DNA of 36,020 nucleotides from an uncultured Chitinophagales bacterium (lineage in GTDB: Bacteria > Bacteroidota > Bacteroidia > Chitinophagales > JAHDHT01), in assembly GCA_938023075.1 (NCBI GenBank), contig CALHDG010000256.1, positions 1-36,020 of the forward strand. Reading direction: 5' to 3'. The position numbers and the translations under genes are program-made. The notes under the pieces are model-generated. The model saw only the letters and a list, made by a program, of their open reading frames with translations. It ran no database searches and had not been told where the DNA came from. The number at the start of each line of letters is the position of its first letter. Within the stretch, counting starts at the first letter, position 1. Shown one piece after another: positions 10,402 through 19,366 of this stretch.

Positions 10402-13089
10402 TTATTTTCGGGTTTGAGTCATTTTTGCATTACCCATTGCCGGTATAACAGATTCTATTTTAACGGCTTCTTTCTTAGCCGGATCAATCCAAATTTTTGT
10501 CATTTCACTTTCATTTTCAGGATTAGTGATCATAAAAATAGTACATGCTTCGCCATCATCCATAGTTTCTGTGCCCATATGCTCTAATACAACTTGTTTC
10601 GCTTTTACAGTTGCTAAATCTGCCACATAATAAGAGATTTTATCAGACTCTTTTAAATCTAAAGAAGCCAACATCATATCATAACCGGCACCGTCACAAA
10701 AGGCAATGCCATCCTCCAATTTAATATCCATATCTTTACCCATTGCCTTAATTTTTACATTGTCTGCACCATAATCAAATGAATACTTTTGTCCGCCCTG
10801 TTCACCCGATCTGCCGAGCACTTTAAAATTAGCATCGTAGGTAGTTTCGTCAACAATGGCTCCCATGGCACTGCTGCTTTCTTCTTTAACTATCCAATTA
10901 TCACCATCTTTACTAACTGTTCTGGTCATACTCATCGGTATTTTTTGACCTTGTACTTCAATTAGCATGTCATACGCTGTTTTACTTTCTTTCCAATTAT
11001 AAGTTGCCTTTGGTATTTCAGATAGTACTGCAATATCTTCTTTTTCTTTTAACTCTACTGTGGCAATATCAATGGTTAATTTTTTCAGGGTTTCAGCTAC
11101 ATCATCTGGCATATCTTTCTGAAGGTTCCCTCCAATATGCTTTGATAGAAATTGTTCAACCCTTGCATACATCGCCATGTTGTTTAACGGTTTCCTAAAA
11201 CCATGCCCTTCATCTTCAGCTAACAAGTATTCAACAGGATGCCCATTTTCTCTTAAAGCCATTACAATTTGGTCGGCTTCGGCTTTTTTAACTCTCGGGT
11301 CGTTTGCTCCTTGAACCACTAACAAAGGTTTTGAAATTTTGTCGGCACTAAATAAAGGGCTAGCTTCGCGCATCAGCTTTTGACCTTCCTCAGTTTCGGG
11401 ATCGCCAACCATTTCATATAATCGTATTCTACCGGCTTCCCAATAAGGTGGTATCGATTCCATGAGGGTAAATAAATTACTCGGACCAACAATATCTACG
11501 CCGCAGGCATACAAATCTGGTGTGTAAGCTAAACCTGCCAAGGTAGCATAACCTCCATATGATATACCCATAATGGCAACCCGGTCTGCATCCGTAATAC
11601 CTTCATCTATCAAATATTTTACGCCCCAGGTAATATCATCTTGCATTAACTTGCCCCATTCTTTATCGCCGGCATTCATAAAGGCTTTGCCATAACCACC
11701 GCTGGCTCTAAAGTTAGGCTGCATAACCGCATATCCCCGGCTCGATAAAAATTGAACGATGCTTCGGTAACCCCAAGTGTCTCTTGGTCCTTTTGGTCCA
11801 CCGTGTGGTAAAATTACAGTTGGTAAATTTTTAGCTTCAACACCGCTCGGTAAAGAAAGGTAACCGGGTATGTCTAAACCATCGCTACTTTTATAGCTAA
11901 TGGGTTTCATAGCTGATAAATGTTTTTCAATTTCTTTTAATCTCGGTCGGGGCGTATATTGATGAATTAATTCTTTACTTGCCGGATCAAAATAATAAAC
12001 GTCCGATGCATATTTATCACCATAGGCAACTACTAACATTTTGCTGTAATCTTTGGTAAAACTAGTAAACCCAACTTCTTTACCAGGAAACTCTTTTTGT
12101 AAATACTTAAAATTTGCCTCCCATTTTTTATCTTTAAAATACCGTTTTCTCTTATCGTAAGTATAGGAAGTAGCTATAATTTCACGTGTATTGTCGTTTA
12201 CAAATAAGCTACCGAAATCAACTTTGTTTTCCGGGTCACTTTCAATTTTTACAACTTCACCAGTATTGGGGTTAAGCGTATATAACGTTCTAAGATTTAC
12301 ATCGCCTTTGTCAGAAACTAAGTAACAAAGTTCATTATCTTTAGTCCAACCAGAAACATAAGCCGTTTCTTTAGTATTGGTAGAATAGATATCTTCAAAA
12401 GTACCATCCGGTTCTAGCCTTAATATTTGATTGTTGCCATCTTCATCTGTTCGGCTTGCCATTCTAAGGTTCTCCTCCCAATCGAAATAATAGCCGGTGT
12501 AACGATTGTCATTTTCTAATAATTTTTCTAATTCGCCGGTTGAGATAGTCAACTTATACAAATCGTGCCAGGCTTTATCTCTGTCGTTTATACCTACCAT
12601 CAATTCATCAGGGTTCTTTTTGGAAACCTGATAAATAAATATGCGTACTTCCTCCATAGGGGTTAAGTTTTTTGATATTGGAGCCACTTCATCTGCAGAA
12701 ACTTCCGCATTGGGGTTTACCGCGTAAATGTTGAAATTCTCATCTCCTTTATTATCATTTACATAAAGGATGTATTTTGAATCATCGGTCCAAAAATATC
12801 CTGGAATTGGCGATTCGCTGGCAGTTAACAATTTTGCCTCCTCAAATTTAGCATCAATAGCTTTTACCCAAACATTCATAATACCGTCGTGTTCTTTCAT
12901 AAAGCTCACTTTCATGCCATCAGGACTTAACTGCCCGGCAGCAATTTCAGGATTGTCGAAAAAGATTGCTCTATCTACCACCTCACTTTTAATTTTTTGA
13001 ATTTCGGAAGGTGCTTTCGTCATAGTTGCTTGTGAAAAGCCAGTTAAAAAAAGAAAAAGACTTAATGTTGTAGTTAATAATTTTAGCAT
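10402..13089 (-). CDS. S9 family peptidase with C-terminal extension
   Basis: An 895-residue exported serine peptidase of the prolyl oligopeptidase clan. A signal peptide ([21 protein letters not shown]) is followed by a beta-propeller region (about 40-400) and an alpha/beta hydrolase domain (about 410-660). Catalytic residues are visible as Ser in GISYGGYA (about 508), Asp in GANDPRV (about 597) and His in DEGHGFRKP (about 628). It should cleave peptides in the periplasm or at the surface, probably for nutrition. The usual family protein ends soon after the His; here about 230 more residues follow, with many strands and motifs such as [15 protein letters not shown] and [15 protein letters not shown]. 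These recall DUF3108-like or lipoprotein-carrier-like beta domains; that is an inference from pattern only. It is a single-gene unit with its own terminator. Confidence 0.9.
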   Translation of the reverse strand: MLKLLTTTLSLFLFLTGFSQATMTKAPSEIQKIKSEVVDRAIFFDNPEIAAGQLSPDGMKVSFMKEHDGIMNVWVKAIDAKFEEAKLLTASESPIPGYFWTDDSKYILYVNDNKGDENFNIYAVNPNAEVSADEVAPISKNLTPMEEVRIFIYQVSKKNPDELMVGINDRDKAWHDLYKLTISTGELEKLLENDNRYTGYYFDWEENLRMASRTDEDGNNQILRLEPDGTFEDIYSTNTKETAYVSGWTKDNELCYLVSDKGDVNLRTLYTLNPNTGEVVKIESDPENKVDFGSLFVNDNTREIIATSYTYDKRKRYFKDKKWEANFKYLQKEFPGKEVGFTSFTKDYSKMLVVAYGDKYASDVYYFDPASKELIHQYTPRPRLKEIEKHLSAMKPISYKSSDGLDIPGYLSLPSGVEAKNLPTVILPHGGPKGPRDTWGYRSIVQFLSSRGYAVMQPNFRASGGYGKAFMNAGDKEWGKLMQDDITWGVKYLIDEGITDADRVAIMGISYGGYATLAGLAYTPDLYACGVDIVGPSNLFTLMESIPPYWEAGRIRLYEMVGDPETEEGQKLMREASPLFSADKISKPLLVVQGANDPRVKKAEADQIVMALRENGHPVEYLLAEDEGHGFRKPLNNMAMYARVEQFLSKHIGGNLQKDMPDDVAETLKKLTIDIATVELKEKEDIAVLSEIPKATYNWKESKTAYDMLIEVQGQKIPMSMTRTVSKDGDNWIVKEESSSAMGAIVDETTYDANFKVLGRSGEQGGQKYSFDYGADNVKIKAMGKDMDIKLEDGIAFCDGAGYDMMLASLDLKESDKISYYVADLATVKAKQVVLEHMGTETMDDGEACTIFMITNPENESEMTKIWIDPAKKEAVKIESVIPAMGNAKMTQTRK

Positions 13090-13459
13090 ATGGTAAAAAT
13101 TTAATGGTTTGAAAAAATGATTTTATGTGTTGATAATTTAATTTTTAAGGTTGGCTTTACAAAGAGATACATATGTTTGAATACAAATTTAACAATTACC
13201 ACATTTCTTTTAAAACAATAAATAATAATGTATGTTAACGGATGGGATGATCGATTAAGGTACTATTAACATGGCGGCTATATATTTAGAATGTATATAA
13301 AAAGTGATGACGTTGGAAGTTTAGCCCCGATAGCAGTGGTTATGCTGCTTGAAGCGTTTGCTCTTGTGCGTTGGCGCAGCATTTGAACGGATAGCGGGGA
13401 GCCCGTTTCTAAATTCTTTCAGTGTTTCGCTTCTAAAACAATAATTATATGCCAGGTTA
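13090..13459. other. Intergenic region with repeat copy D
   Basis: It holds the upstream region of the S9 peptidase gene (candidate -7 box at 13184-13191) and the short-version MITE-like element at 13265-13463. Nothing else is supported. Confidence 0.5.
13184..13191 (-). promoter_or_regulatory. Candidate -7 box for the S9 peptidase gene
   Basis: On the minus strand the sequence is TAAATTTG, an exact TAnnTTTG match, about 95 bases upstream of the ATG. A CAA on the plus strand at 13216-13218 gives a TTG with a rather long spacer of 24 bases. Confidence 0.35.
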
Positions 13460-13463
13460 CTAA
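13265..13463 (+). repeat. MITE-like element, short version, copy D
   Basis: An element of about 199 bp with imperfect inverted ends: ATTAACATGGCGGCTATAT on the left and, read inward from the right, TTAGTAACCTGGCATATAA. The middle carries the shared hairpin core (GTTTAGCCCCGATAGCAGTGG at about 13319, GGTTATGCTGC, GCGCAGCATTTGAACGG, GTTTCGCTTC). The right end overlaps the stop codon of the TetR gene. From GTTGG to CTAAAT the core is nearly identical to copy E. No transposase or clear target duplication is visible. Confidence 0.8.
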
Positions 13464-14026
13464 CTTTTCAATTGGTTTACCCAAGCATCTAAAACACCTT
13501 GAACATAAGGCTTAACCTCTTCATTTTTGAATTTAATTTGCTGGTTGACCAACAACAATATGAAGCCGTGCATAAAACACCACAGGGTTCTTGAAAATTC
13601 TAAAGGAGGAATACGCCTGTTTTTATGAATTTTAAGAACATCGGCAATTCTGTCTTCTATAAACCGATTGACAGGTTGGCGGTATTTTCTATTTTTCTTC
13701 GTTTCATTTTTATGTATGGCATGATCAATTTGAAACATCAGACTATACAAACTAAACTCTTTTATACCAAAAGCAATATAGGCATTTAAACAGGCTTTTA
13801 ACCGTTTTTCGGCATTCGGCTCATTTAATGAAGTGGTTAAAGTTTTCATTAAACGCTGAAAACCTATTTTCACCAATTCCTCTACTATGGCATCTTTATT
13901 TGCAAAATGTCGATATAAGGCGGTCGCACTTACCTCCAACTCTATGGCAATATTTCGCATGGAAATACCCTCAAAACCAACATCTTCCAATATTTCATTG
14001 GCTACATTTATGATGTCGTTTTTCAA
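13460..14026 (-). CDS. TetR/AcrR family transcriptional regulator
   Basis: A 188-residue repressor-type protein. The N-terminal TetR helix-turn-helix covers about residues 5-48: ANEILEDVGFEGISMRNIA, then LEVSATALYRHFANKDAIVEEL, with the typical ALYRHF recognition segment. The rest is an all-helical ligand/dimer domain. It follows the TlpA-like lipoprotein gene after only three bases, so the two probably form a transcript; the regulator may control this unit or a distant efflux or lipid gene. The ligand is unknown. The stop codon TAG lies inside the terminal repeat of element D, so the last residues may have been altered by the insertion. Confidence 0.9.
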   Translation of the reverse strand: MKNDIINVANEILEDVGFEGISMRNIAIELEVSATALYRHFANKDAIVEELVKIGFQRLMKTLTTSLNEPNAEKRLKACLNAYIAFGIKEFSLYSLMFQIDHAIHKNETKKNRKYRQPVNRFIEDRIADVLKIHKNRRIPPLEFSRTLWCFMHGFILLLVNQQIKFKNEEVKPYVQGVLDAWVNQLKS

Positions 14027-14029
14027 AAA

Positions 14030-15283
14030 CTATTCATTTAACAGCAATTGAAGAAAGTCATTCAATTCTTCAACATAAGGTGCATAGGCATGGGTAGCTG
14101 GTCCTGAAAAACCGGTGTGTATTTTTCGTACCGTTCCTTTTTTATCAATAAAAATAGAAGTTGGAAAAGACATGACATGGTTAAGCATCGGTAACTTTTC
14201 GGCAGCAATTTTCTTACTGGCTTTGCCTGCCCATAATATGTCATAAGCTAAACCCATTTGCTGTTTATATCGTTTTAAAATGGCTTGTATTTTTTCAAAA
14301 TCGTCCGGTCTTTCAAAAGCGAGACCAATAATTTCTAATCCCTTATTAGTGTATTGTTGGTACAAATTAGCGTACAAACGGCTTTCGTCCATACAGTTGG
14401 GGCACCAACTTCCGAGAATTTGAACAATGACCACTTTATCTTTATAAGCAGTACTTGGAAAAGAAATGGTGTCTCCTTTTACATTTGGAAAAGCAAAGGT
14501 GACTTCATCGTAGCCTTCTTTTAAATAAGTCAACTCATCGGCACTTCGAAGTGTGAACGTTTCATCTCTTTCAGCTTCCCAAGGTTCTTGCCAATGACTA
14601 CCAGAATAAAATTGTCCGTTTAAATGTTCATTTTGGTAAGATGCGGTGAATAAAAAAGCATGGGCTCCATCAAAAGCTGCCAATCTTAATTGGTTGCCTT
14701 CCACCCAACCGCTTAAAAAACGATAGTCGCCAGTTTCAGTTAAAAAAGTGCCGGTTATTTGATTATCCTGTTGAGAAAAATCGGCTATGGCAGGGTAGGC
14801 GTCATCCGTATTGTTTGAAAACATCACCTTCCATTTTCCACTAAAATTAGCCGATGGTTTTTCTATATTTTTATTTGGATTTTGTGGTACTGCTTCAAGT
14901 GGCAATTTATACGTACTGCTTTTTGCATAATTATACCAATCACCTTGTAGCATTTTTCCATTGAAGGTTCCGATAAATTCATTATCGAACAGAGGTAACT
15001 TAAACTTTAGCTGCTCTCCTTTTTGTTCAATTTCTTTAATGGCAATTTTTTCTTTTCCATTTATAATACGCAATGCCTCAATTATATAGTTGTTCTTATA
15101 AGAAAGCTCCATTTGAAAGGGTAATATTTCTTTGCCTAAGTTTAAATGAGCGTACCATATTTGATTGTCAAACGCCTTGACTTTATCTTGATTTGTATTA
15201 TTGGTGTTGGATGACGTGACCTCTATTTTATTGGTACAGGAAATACTACTTAATAAAGTTAGTATGATGATTGTGTATTTCAT
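14030..15283 (-). CDS. TlpA-like thioredoxin-domain lipoprotein
   Basis: A 417-residue predicted lipoprotein: the leader MKYTIIILTLLSSISC ends in a Cys that fits a lipobox (SIS-C, residue 16). Residues about 40-250 are a beta-rich region with the family pattern GTFNGKMLQGDWYNYA and later FSGKWKVMFSN, comparable to N-terminal regions of Bacteroidota TlpA relatives. The thioredoxin domain follows (about 275-410): VVIVQILGSWCPNCMDESR contains the CxxC active site WCPNC, then GLEIIGLAFERPDDF, and the cis-Pro region at FPTSIFIDKKGTVRKI. It should act as a thiol-disulfide reductase in the periplasm, for example on cytochrome c maturation or protein folding. The partner is not visible. Co-oriented and almost contiguous with the TetR gene. 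Confidence 0.88.
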   Translation of the reverse strand: MKYTIIILTLLSSISCTNKIEVTSSNTNNTNQDKVKAFDNQIWYAHLNLGKEILPFQMELSYKNNYIIEALRIINGKEKIAIKEIEQKGEQLKFKLPLFDNEFIGTFNGKMLQGDWYNYAKSSTYKLPLEAVPQNPNKNIEKPSANFSGKWKVMFSNNTDDAYPAIADFSQQDNQITGTFLTETGDYRFLSGWVEGNQLRLAAFDGAHAFLFTASYQNEHLNGQFYSGSHWQEPWEAERDETFTLRSADELTYLKEGYDEVTFAFPNVKGDTISFPSTAYKDKVVIVQILGSWCPNCMDESRLYANLYQQYTNKGLEIIGLAFERPDDFEKIQAILKRYKQQMGLAYDILWAGKASKKIAAEKLPMLNHVMSFPTSIFIDKKGTVRKIHTGFSGPATHAYAPYVEELNDFLQLLLNE

Positions 15284-15333
15284 TTTGTTGGAAATTGGTT
15301 ATATTCGAATGATTAAAAATACTATAAATAAGG

Positions 15334-16623
15334 TTATACATACCTGCTTTCTAGTTTTTTGAATTTTTCTTTATTCTTATAAGCATAATCCGTATTTGCC
15401 ATTGCAAAACCATTTTTTATCAAATGTGCATTTATAAAAGTTTTATTTTTCAGATATAAATAGACCATCAAATTACCCTCGTTATCGTGTTTAGTTTCAT
15501 CATATTTAAGAAATACTTTTTGCCCCTTCGTTTTAAGTTGCAGAAACTCCATAGCATGGTAGTTTGCTTCCTTTTTTTCTTTTATACCAATTAATCTTAT
15601 AATTGAATCATTATTTAGTTTTATTAATTCTGTACTTATTATTTCTTTTACAGCATAATATTCTTCTTTTTTCTTTGATCCATTTTTATCCAATTTTGAA
15701 CCATACTGTAATTTTTTAGGATCTAGTTTCTTATCAAAGTTGTGAAAATCTTTAAAAATATAAGAATGATTTTGAATTGCTGCTTCAAAGTTGGTATTTA
15801 TCTTTTGTGTATGGAAATCAATCTGGTGTTTCTCAATTTCAGGTTGTCTAACACCCAACTTTTTCTCTATAAAAACTTTAAAGTCGGTATTGATCTCATA
15901 ACCAACCGAGTTGCGATTCAATTTTTTAGCAGCAAGTGAAGTTGTTCCACTTCCAAGAAAAGGATCAAGAACAGTATCACCAACAAAAGAAAACATTTTA
16001 ATTAAACGGTGTGGTAATTCTTCTGGAAACATCGCAATGTGTCCATCTTGTTTGGCGCCACCAAAATTCCAATGCCCTTGAAAATATTGTTTCCATTCCT
16101 CCTTGGTCATACTGGATTGTGCTTTTATTGCTTTGCTTACTTTTTTAGGAGTTCCCAATTTCTTAAAAAGTAAAATAAACTCATAATCAATAGATAAGAT
16201 GCCATTACGCGGATTTGGATAACTACCCATTAGTGAAGCACCACCGGTGGTATTGGTAGTAGTTTTTTTCTGCCAAATAATCGCTCCCATATAATCGAAC
16301 CCAACACTTTCGCAAAACTTAATGATTTCCGTTCGTATTGGAATGACCTTATATCTGCCATAATAAACTGCTCGTGCAAATTGATCCCCAATATTGATGC
16401 ACAGTCTACATCCATTTTCAAGAACACGATAACATTCTTTCCAAACGAGATTTAAGTTGTTGATATACGCTTCATAACTTTGATGATAGCCGATTTGATT
16501 TTCTGATCCATAATCTTTAAGTTGCCAATAGGGTGGGGAAGTAATAGCCAAATGCACAGACTCGTTTGCAAGAAAATCCATCTGCCTGCTATCGCCGATT
16601 ATAATGTCGTGTTTTATACCCAT
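15334..16623 (-). CDS. DNA methyltransferase with SNase-like C-terminal domain
   Basis: A 429-residue amino-methyltransferase (N4-cytosine or N6-adenine) of the beta order: catalytic motif IV is TSPPYW (residues 28-33) and the S-adenosylmethionine motif I is DPFLGSGTTSLA (about 219-230), with the target-recognition part between. No restriction endonuclease gene is adjacent, so it looks like an orphan methylase. Residues about 325-429 resemble a staphylococcal-nuclease fold: IIRLIGIKE, AMEFLQLKTKGQKVFLKYDE, EGNLMVYLYL, FINAHLIKNGFAMA, KFKKLESR. Compared with the nuclease, the Arg in the RLxGI strand remains, but the DTPE segment is KEKK and the Arg of YGR is Asn, so catalysis is unlikely. A small palindrome AACTT-ATGC-AAGTT (16628-16641) lies just before the start codon. 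The SNase call rests on pattern reading only. Confidence 0.88.
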   Translation of the reverse strand: MGIKHDIIIGDSRQMDFLANESVHLAITSPPYWQLKDYGSENQIGYHQSYEAYINNLNLVWKECYRVLENGCRLCINIGDQFARAVYYGRYKVIPIRTEIIKFCESVGFDYMGAIIWQKKTTTNTTGGASLMGSYPNPRNGILSIDYEFILLFKKLGTPKKVSKAIKAQSSMTKEEWKQYFQGHWNFGGAKQDGHIAMFPEELPHRLIKMFSFVGDTVLDPFLGSGTTSLAAKKLNRNSVGYEINTDFKVFIEKKLGVRQPEIEKHQIDFHTQKINTNFEAAIQNHSYIFKDFHNFDKKLDPKKLQYGSKLDKNGSKKKEEYYAVKEIISTELIKLNNDSIIRLIGIKEKKEANYHAMEFLQLKTKGQKVFLKYDETKHDNEGNLMVYLYLKNKTFINAHLIKNGFAMANTDYAYKNKEKFKKLESRYV

Positions 16624-16699
16624 TTACAACTTATGCAAGTTAAAGTTTTACAAAATAATAAGTTGGGTTTAGGGTATTATTTTGTTAACAATATAATAT

Positions 16700-18193
16700 T
16701 TACAAATTATAAATACCAGCATATTTATTTTTGGCATAATCCATAAAATGACTGAAATCTAAAGATTTACCGGTTACCTTTTTACATAGTTCATCGGCAC
16801 TATACATTTTGCCATATTGATGAATATTGGTACGTAACCAAGCTAACAGTTCTAATAGATTACCTTGTTCAATTTGCGATTCTAAACCAGGAATATCTTG
16901 TTTGGCTTTATCAAAAAACTGTACGGCATAAAAGCTACCCAATGAGTAAGTAGGGAAATAACCAAAAGCCCCATGCGACCAATGAATATCTTGTAAAACC
17001 CCTTGGGCATGGTCAGGCACTTCAATATTTAAATAGTCTTTGTATTTAGCATTCCAAACTTCGGGTAGTTCACCTACTGCAATATTGCCTTCAATTAATT
17101 CTTTCTCTATTTCGTATCTGATTAAAATATGAAAATGATAGGTCAACTCATCAGCATTCGTTCTAATTAAAGAAGGCTGTACTTTGTTTATGGATTTGTA
17201 GAAATCTTCTACGCTAATACCCTTTAAATTTTCACCAAATAAGTTTTGCAAATTATGATAGTTGGCTTTCCAATAAGCTAAGGATCTGCCAACATTGTTT
17301 TCCCATAATCGGGATTGGGATTCGTGGATGCCCAGAGAAATAGCGTTTCCTGTGGGTAAACCATAATCTTCTATTAACAAACCCTGTTCATACAACGCAT
17401 GCCCGCCTTCGTGTATACAACTCCAGGTCATTTCATTAAAATCGTTTTCATTAATGCGGGTAGTTACCCGTACATCACTAGCACCAAAACTTGTAGTAAA
17501 AGGATGCGGAGAAAGATCTTGTCTACCAGAATTGAAATCGTAGCCCATTTGTTTAAGCAAGTCAATACCAAAATTCCATTGCTTATCTTTATCATAATTA
17601 TAATACAACCACTTGTCTTCTACTTGTTGTTGCTTAGCCAATATTTGTACAAAGTCAACTAATTGATTTTTTACATCTTTAAATAGTACATCTAAATCTT
17701 TGGTTTTCGCATTGGGTTCAAATTCATCTAACAAAGCATCATAAGGATGATCATCAAAGCCAATCAATTCTGCCTCCTCCAATTTTAAGTCCACTAACTT
17801 ATTTAAAGCCGGTTCAAAAATTGAAAAATCATTGCTTTCTTTGGCTTTATGCCATGCAAAATAGGCTTTTGAAACCGACTCAGATAGTTTTACTACAAAA
17901 GCATTGGGTTTTTTCTTATATTTTATATACGTCTTCTTCGCTTCAGTTACATTGGCTCGTTCTCTTTCGCTTAAGCCATTTTTTGCACTGAGGTCTTCCA
18001 ATAAATCGCCCATTTCATTATTGGTAAACTGCTCGTGTGCTAAACCACTTAAGGTTGCCAATTGTTTCGACCGGATTTTGGCAGCGTTTGGCGGTAAGTT
18101 TACTTCTTGATCCCAATTTAATACAGAGGTCGCAAAATTAATATCCGCAATTTTGCTCATCTTTTCTTTAAATATAGTATAATTATTATTCAT
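16700..18193 (-). CDS. M32 family metallocarboxypeptidase
   Basis: A 497-residue zinc carboxypeptidase of the Thermus aquaticus (Taq) type, which removes C-terminal residues from peptides in the cytoplasm. The zinc motif HEGGH (CIHEGGHALYEQG, about residue 258) and the downstream HESQSRLWEN (about 289), which supplies the third ligand region, are both present. The N-terminal segment DINFATSVLNWDQEVNLPP and the C-terminal HWSHGAFGYFPTYSLGSFYAVQ segment are characteristic of the family. Length is normal. Its start lies one base after the stop of the DUF423 gene, implying a shared transcript. No signal peptide. Confidence 0.93.
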   Translation of the reverse strand: MNNNYTIFKEKMSKIADINFATSVLNWDQEVNLPPNAAKIRSKQLATLSGLAHEQFTNNEMGDLLEDLSAKNGLSERERANVTEAKKTYIKYKKKPNAFVVKLSESVSKAYFAWHKAKESNDFSIFEPALNKLVDLKLEEAELIGFDDHPYDALLDEFEPNAKTKDLDVLFKDVKNQLVDFVQILAKQQQVEDKWLYYNYDKDKQWNFGIDLLKQMGYDFNSGRQDLSPHPFTTSFGASDVRVTTRINENDFNEMTWSCIHEGGHALYEQGLLIEDYGLPTGNAISLGIHESQSRLWENNVGRSLAYWKANYHNLQNLFGENLKGISVEDFYKSINKVQPSLIRTNADELTYHFHILIRYEIEKELIEGNIAVGELPEVWNAKYKDYLNIEVPDHAQGVLQDIHWSHGAFGYFPTYSLGSFYAVQFFDKAKQDIPGLESQIEQGNLLELLAWLRTNIHQYGKMYSADELCKKVTGKSLDFSHFMDYAKNKYAGIYNL

Positions 18194-18194
18194 A

Positions 18195-18581
18195 TTATTT
18201 ATTTTTTAAATTATTAATTAAGAGCCATAACCAACCTGCAATAAATAGTACGCCTCCAATAGGCGTTAATGGACCAATTAAACCGCTCGGTAAATTAGCT
18301 ACTCTATTAAAAGCTAATAAATATAGCGAACCTGAAAATAATAGAATGCCAATTAAAAAAAGACATCCAGCAGTTTTGATAAATCTTCTGGTCTCTATTT
18401 TATAATATAAAGCACAAAATAACAGAGCCAAACCATGATAAAACTGATATCGTACGCCAATTTGAAAAGTGGATATGGCTTTAGCATCTATTAAATTCTG
18501 TAAGCTATGTGCGGCAAAAGCACCTAGTATAACACTTATCATACAGTTTAGTATGCCTGCGTTTAACAAAAATCTATTCAT
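18195..18581 (-). CDS. DUF423 small membrane protein
   Basis: A 128-residue protein with four hydrophobic segments. The conserved features of DUF423 (YgdD/TMEM256-like) are present: LGAFAAHSL, STFQIGVRYQFYHGLALL, LFSGSLYLLAF and GPLTPIGGVLFIAGWLWL. It is an inner-membrane protein with no established function. It precedes the M32 carboxypeptidase gene and is almost fused to it in the transcript. Confidence 0.9.
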   Translation of the reverse strand: MNRFLLNAGILNCMISVILGAFAAHSLQNLIDAKAISTFQIGVRYQFYHGLALLFCALYYKIETRRFIKTAGCLFLIGILLFSGSLYLLAFNRVANLPSGLIGPLTPIGGVLFIAGWLWLLINNLKNK

Positions 18582-18673
18582 TCAATTTTTATGGATATCA
18601 AATGGATTTAAAGATATTTAATGCACAAAGATAGCCAAATTTGACGGGCTAAACTTAAAAAACCGGCTTTGTT

Positions 18674-19006
18674 TTATAGTGATTTTTTTTCATAAGAATC
18701 CGGTAAATAGTGACAATGTTTATATTCAGTAGGAGAATTTATTAATTCAATGTTCTTTGTTAGAAGTCCACTATATAGATTTTCGTATTGTAGTAGTGTA
18801 AGCATCCATCCTCTATAAATTCCGAATTCCTTATCTTTAGTTTCTGTTACAAATTTCAAAGCCAATGCTATATCATCATCTATTAACTCTTCAAAGCTGA
18901 TCAAAGAAAAGTCGAAACCAGCTTTAACGGCAGCACTTTTTTCTTCTTCATAATCGGGCTCAATTATTTTTTGATCAAATACGCTATCACAATATATGAT
19001 TCTCAT
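18674..19006 (-). pseudogene. Truncated ATP-grasp protein, N-terminal domain only
   Basis: A 110-residue frame. The sequence MRIIYCDSVFDQKIIEPDYE, YRGWMLTLLQYENLYSGL, INSPTEYKHCHYLPDSYE matches what I remember as the N-terminal domain of a family of about 290-residue ATP-grasp proteins, in which the HCHYLP segment is directly followed by the ATP-grasp domain. Here the frame ends a few residues later, after an eight-base A run (EKKSL, stop), and the 90 bases before the DUF423 gene do not contain the rest. The catalytic part is therefore missing. It is either a decayed gene or a free-standing domain. The call as a remnant is an inference and could be tested by comparison with relatives. Confidence 0.6.
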
Positions 19007-19048
19007 TATTATCTTTCAGTATTCTATTAAAAATTAGACAAAACAAAC

Positions 19049-19298
19049 GACAAGTTTATCCAAACAGCAAATTAGTTGACACTTTTACATTGTTTTTTTG
19101 AAGCGAAACTTAATAGCATCATAAGAACACCCGTCCCGCTTTCCGCTCAAATGCTGCGGCCAGGCTGCAAAATCATGCGCTTCAGGCAGCATAACCGCTG
19201 CAATCGGGGCTAGTTTAAAAACGTCGGTTCTTCGTAAAAAAATAACAAACGAAGGCACACGAAAACAGGAAAGTATCAACCACTTTCATAAACTCGTT
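19049..19298 (-). repeat. MITE-like element, long version, copy C
   Basis: A 250-bp copy with left end GACAAGTTTATC (19049-19060) and a slightly decayed right end ATAAACTCGTT (19288-19298). Most of the interior matches copy A, including a run of about 60 bases from GCTTCAGGCAGCATAACC to the TTCTTCG segment. In the core direction (minus) it lies 69 bases downstream of the giant T9SS gene, as copy B does after the other repeat protein. On its other side it is immediately upstream of the truncated ATP-grasp frame. Confidence 0.88.
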
Positions 19299-19311
19299 AA
19301 ACATATATAAC

Positions 19312-19346
19312 AAAAAAGCCGGCAACTTTTATTGTTACCGGCTTTT
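19312..19346 (-). terminator. Strong terminator of the giant T9SS protein gene
   Basis: On the minus strand AAAAGCCGGTAAC pairs with GTTGCCGGCTTTT, one mismatch, followed by six T. It lies 20 bases beyond the stop codon. Because of flanking A and T runs it might work in both directions. Confidence 0.88.
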
Positions 19347-19366
19347 CAATAATTTAAAAACTTGTT

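Noticed and set aside
13460-15283. TlpA-TetR pair as part of a defence or resistance island
   Set aside because: Both are common families, no efflux, toxin or nuclease gene is linked, and base composition does not visibly differ from the surroundings.
15334-16623. Complete restriction-modification system
   Set aside because: Neighbours are a TlpA-like lipoprotein gene and an M32 carboxypeptidase gene. No endonuclease or specificity subunit is present, and the SNase-like tail lacks its catalytic residues.
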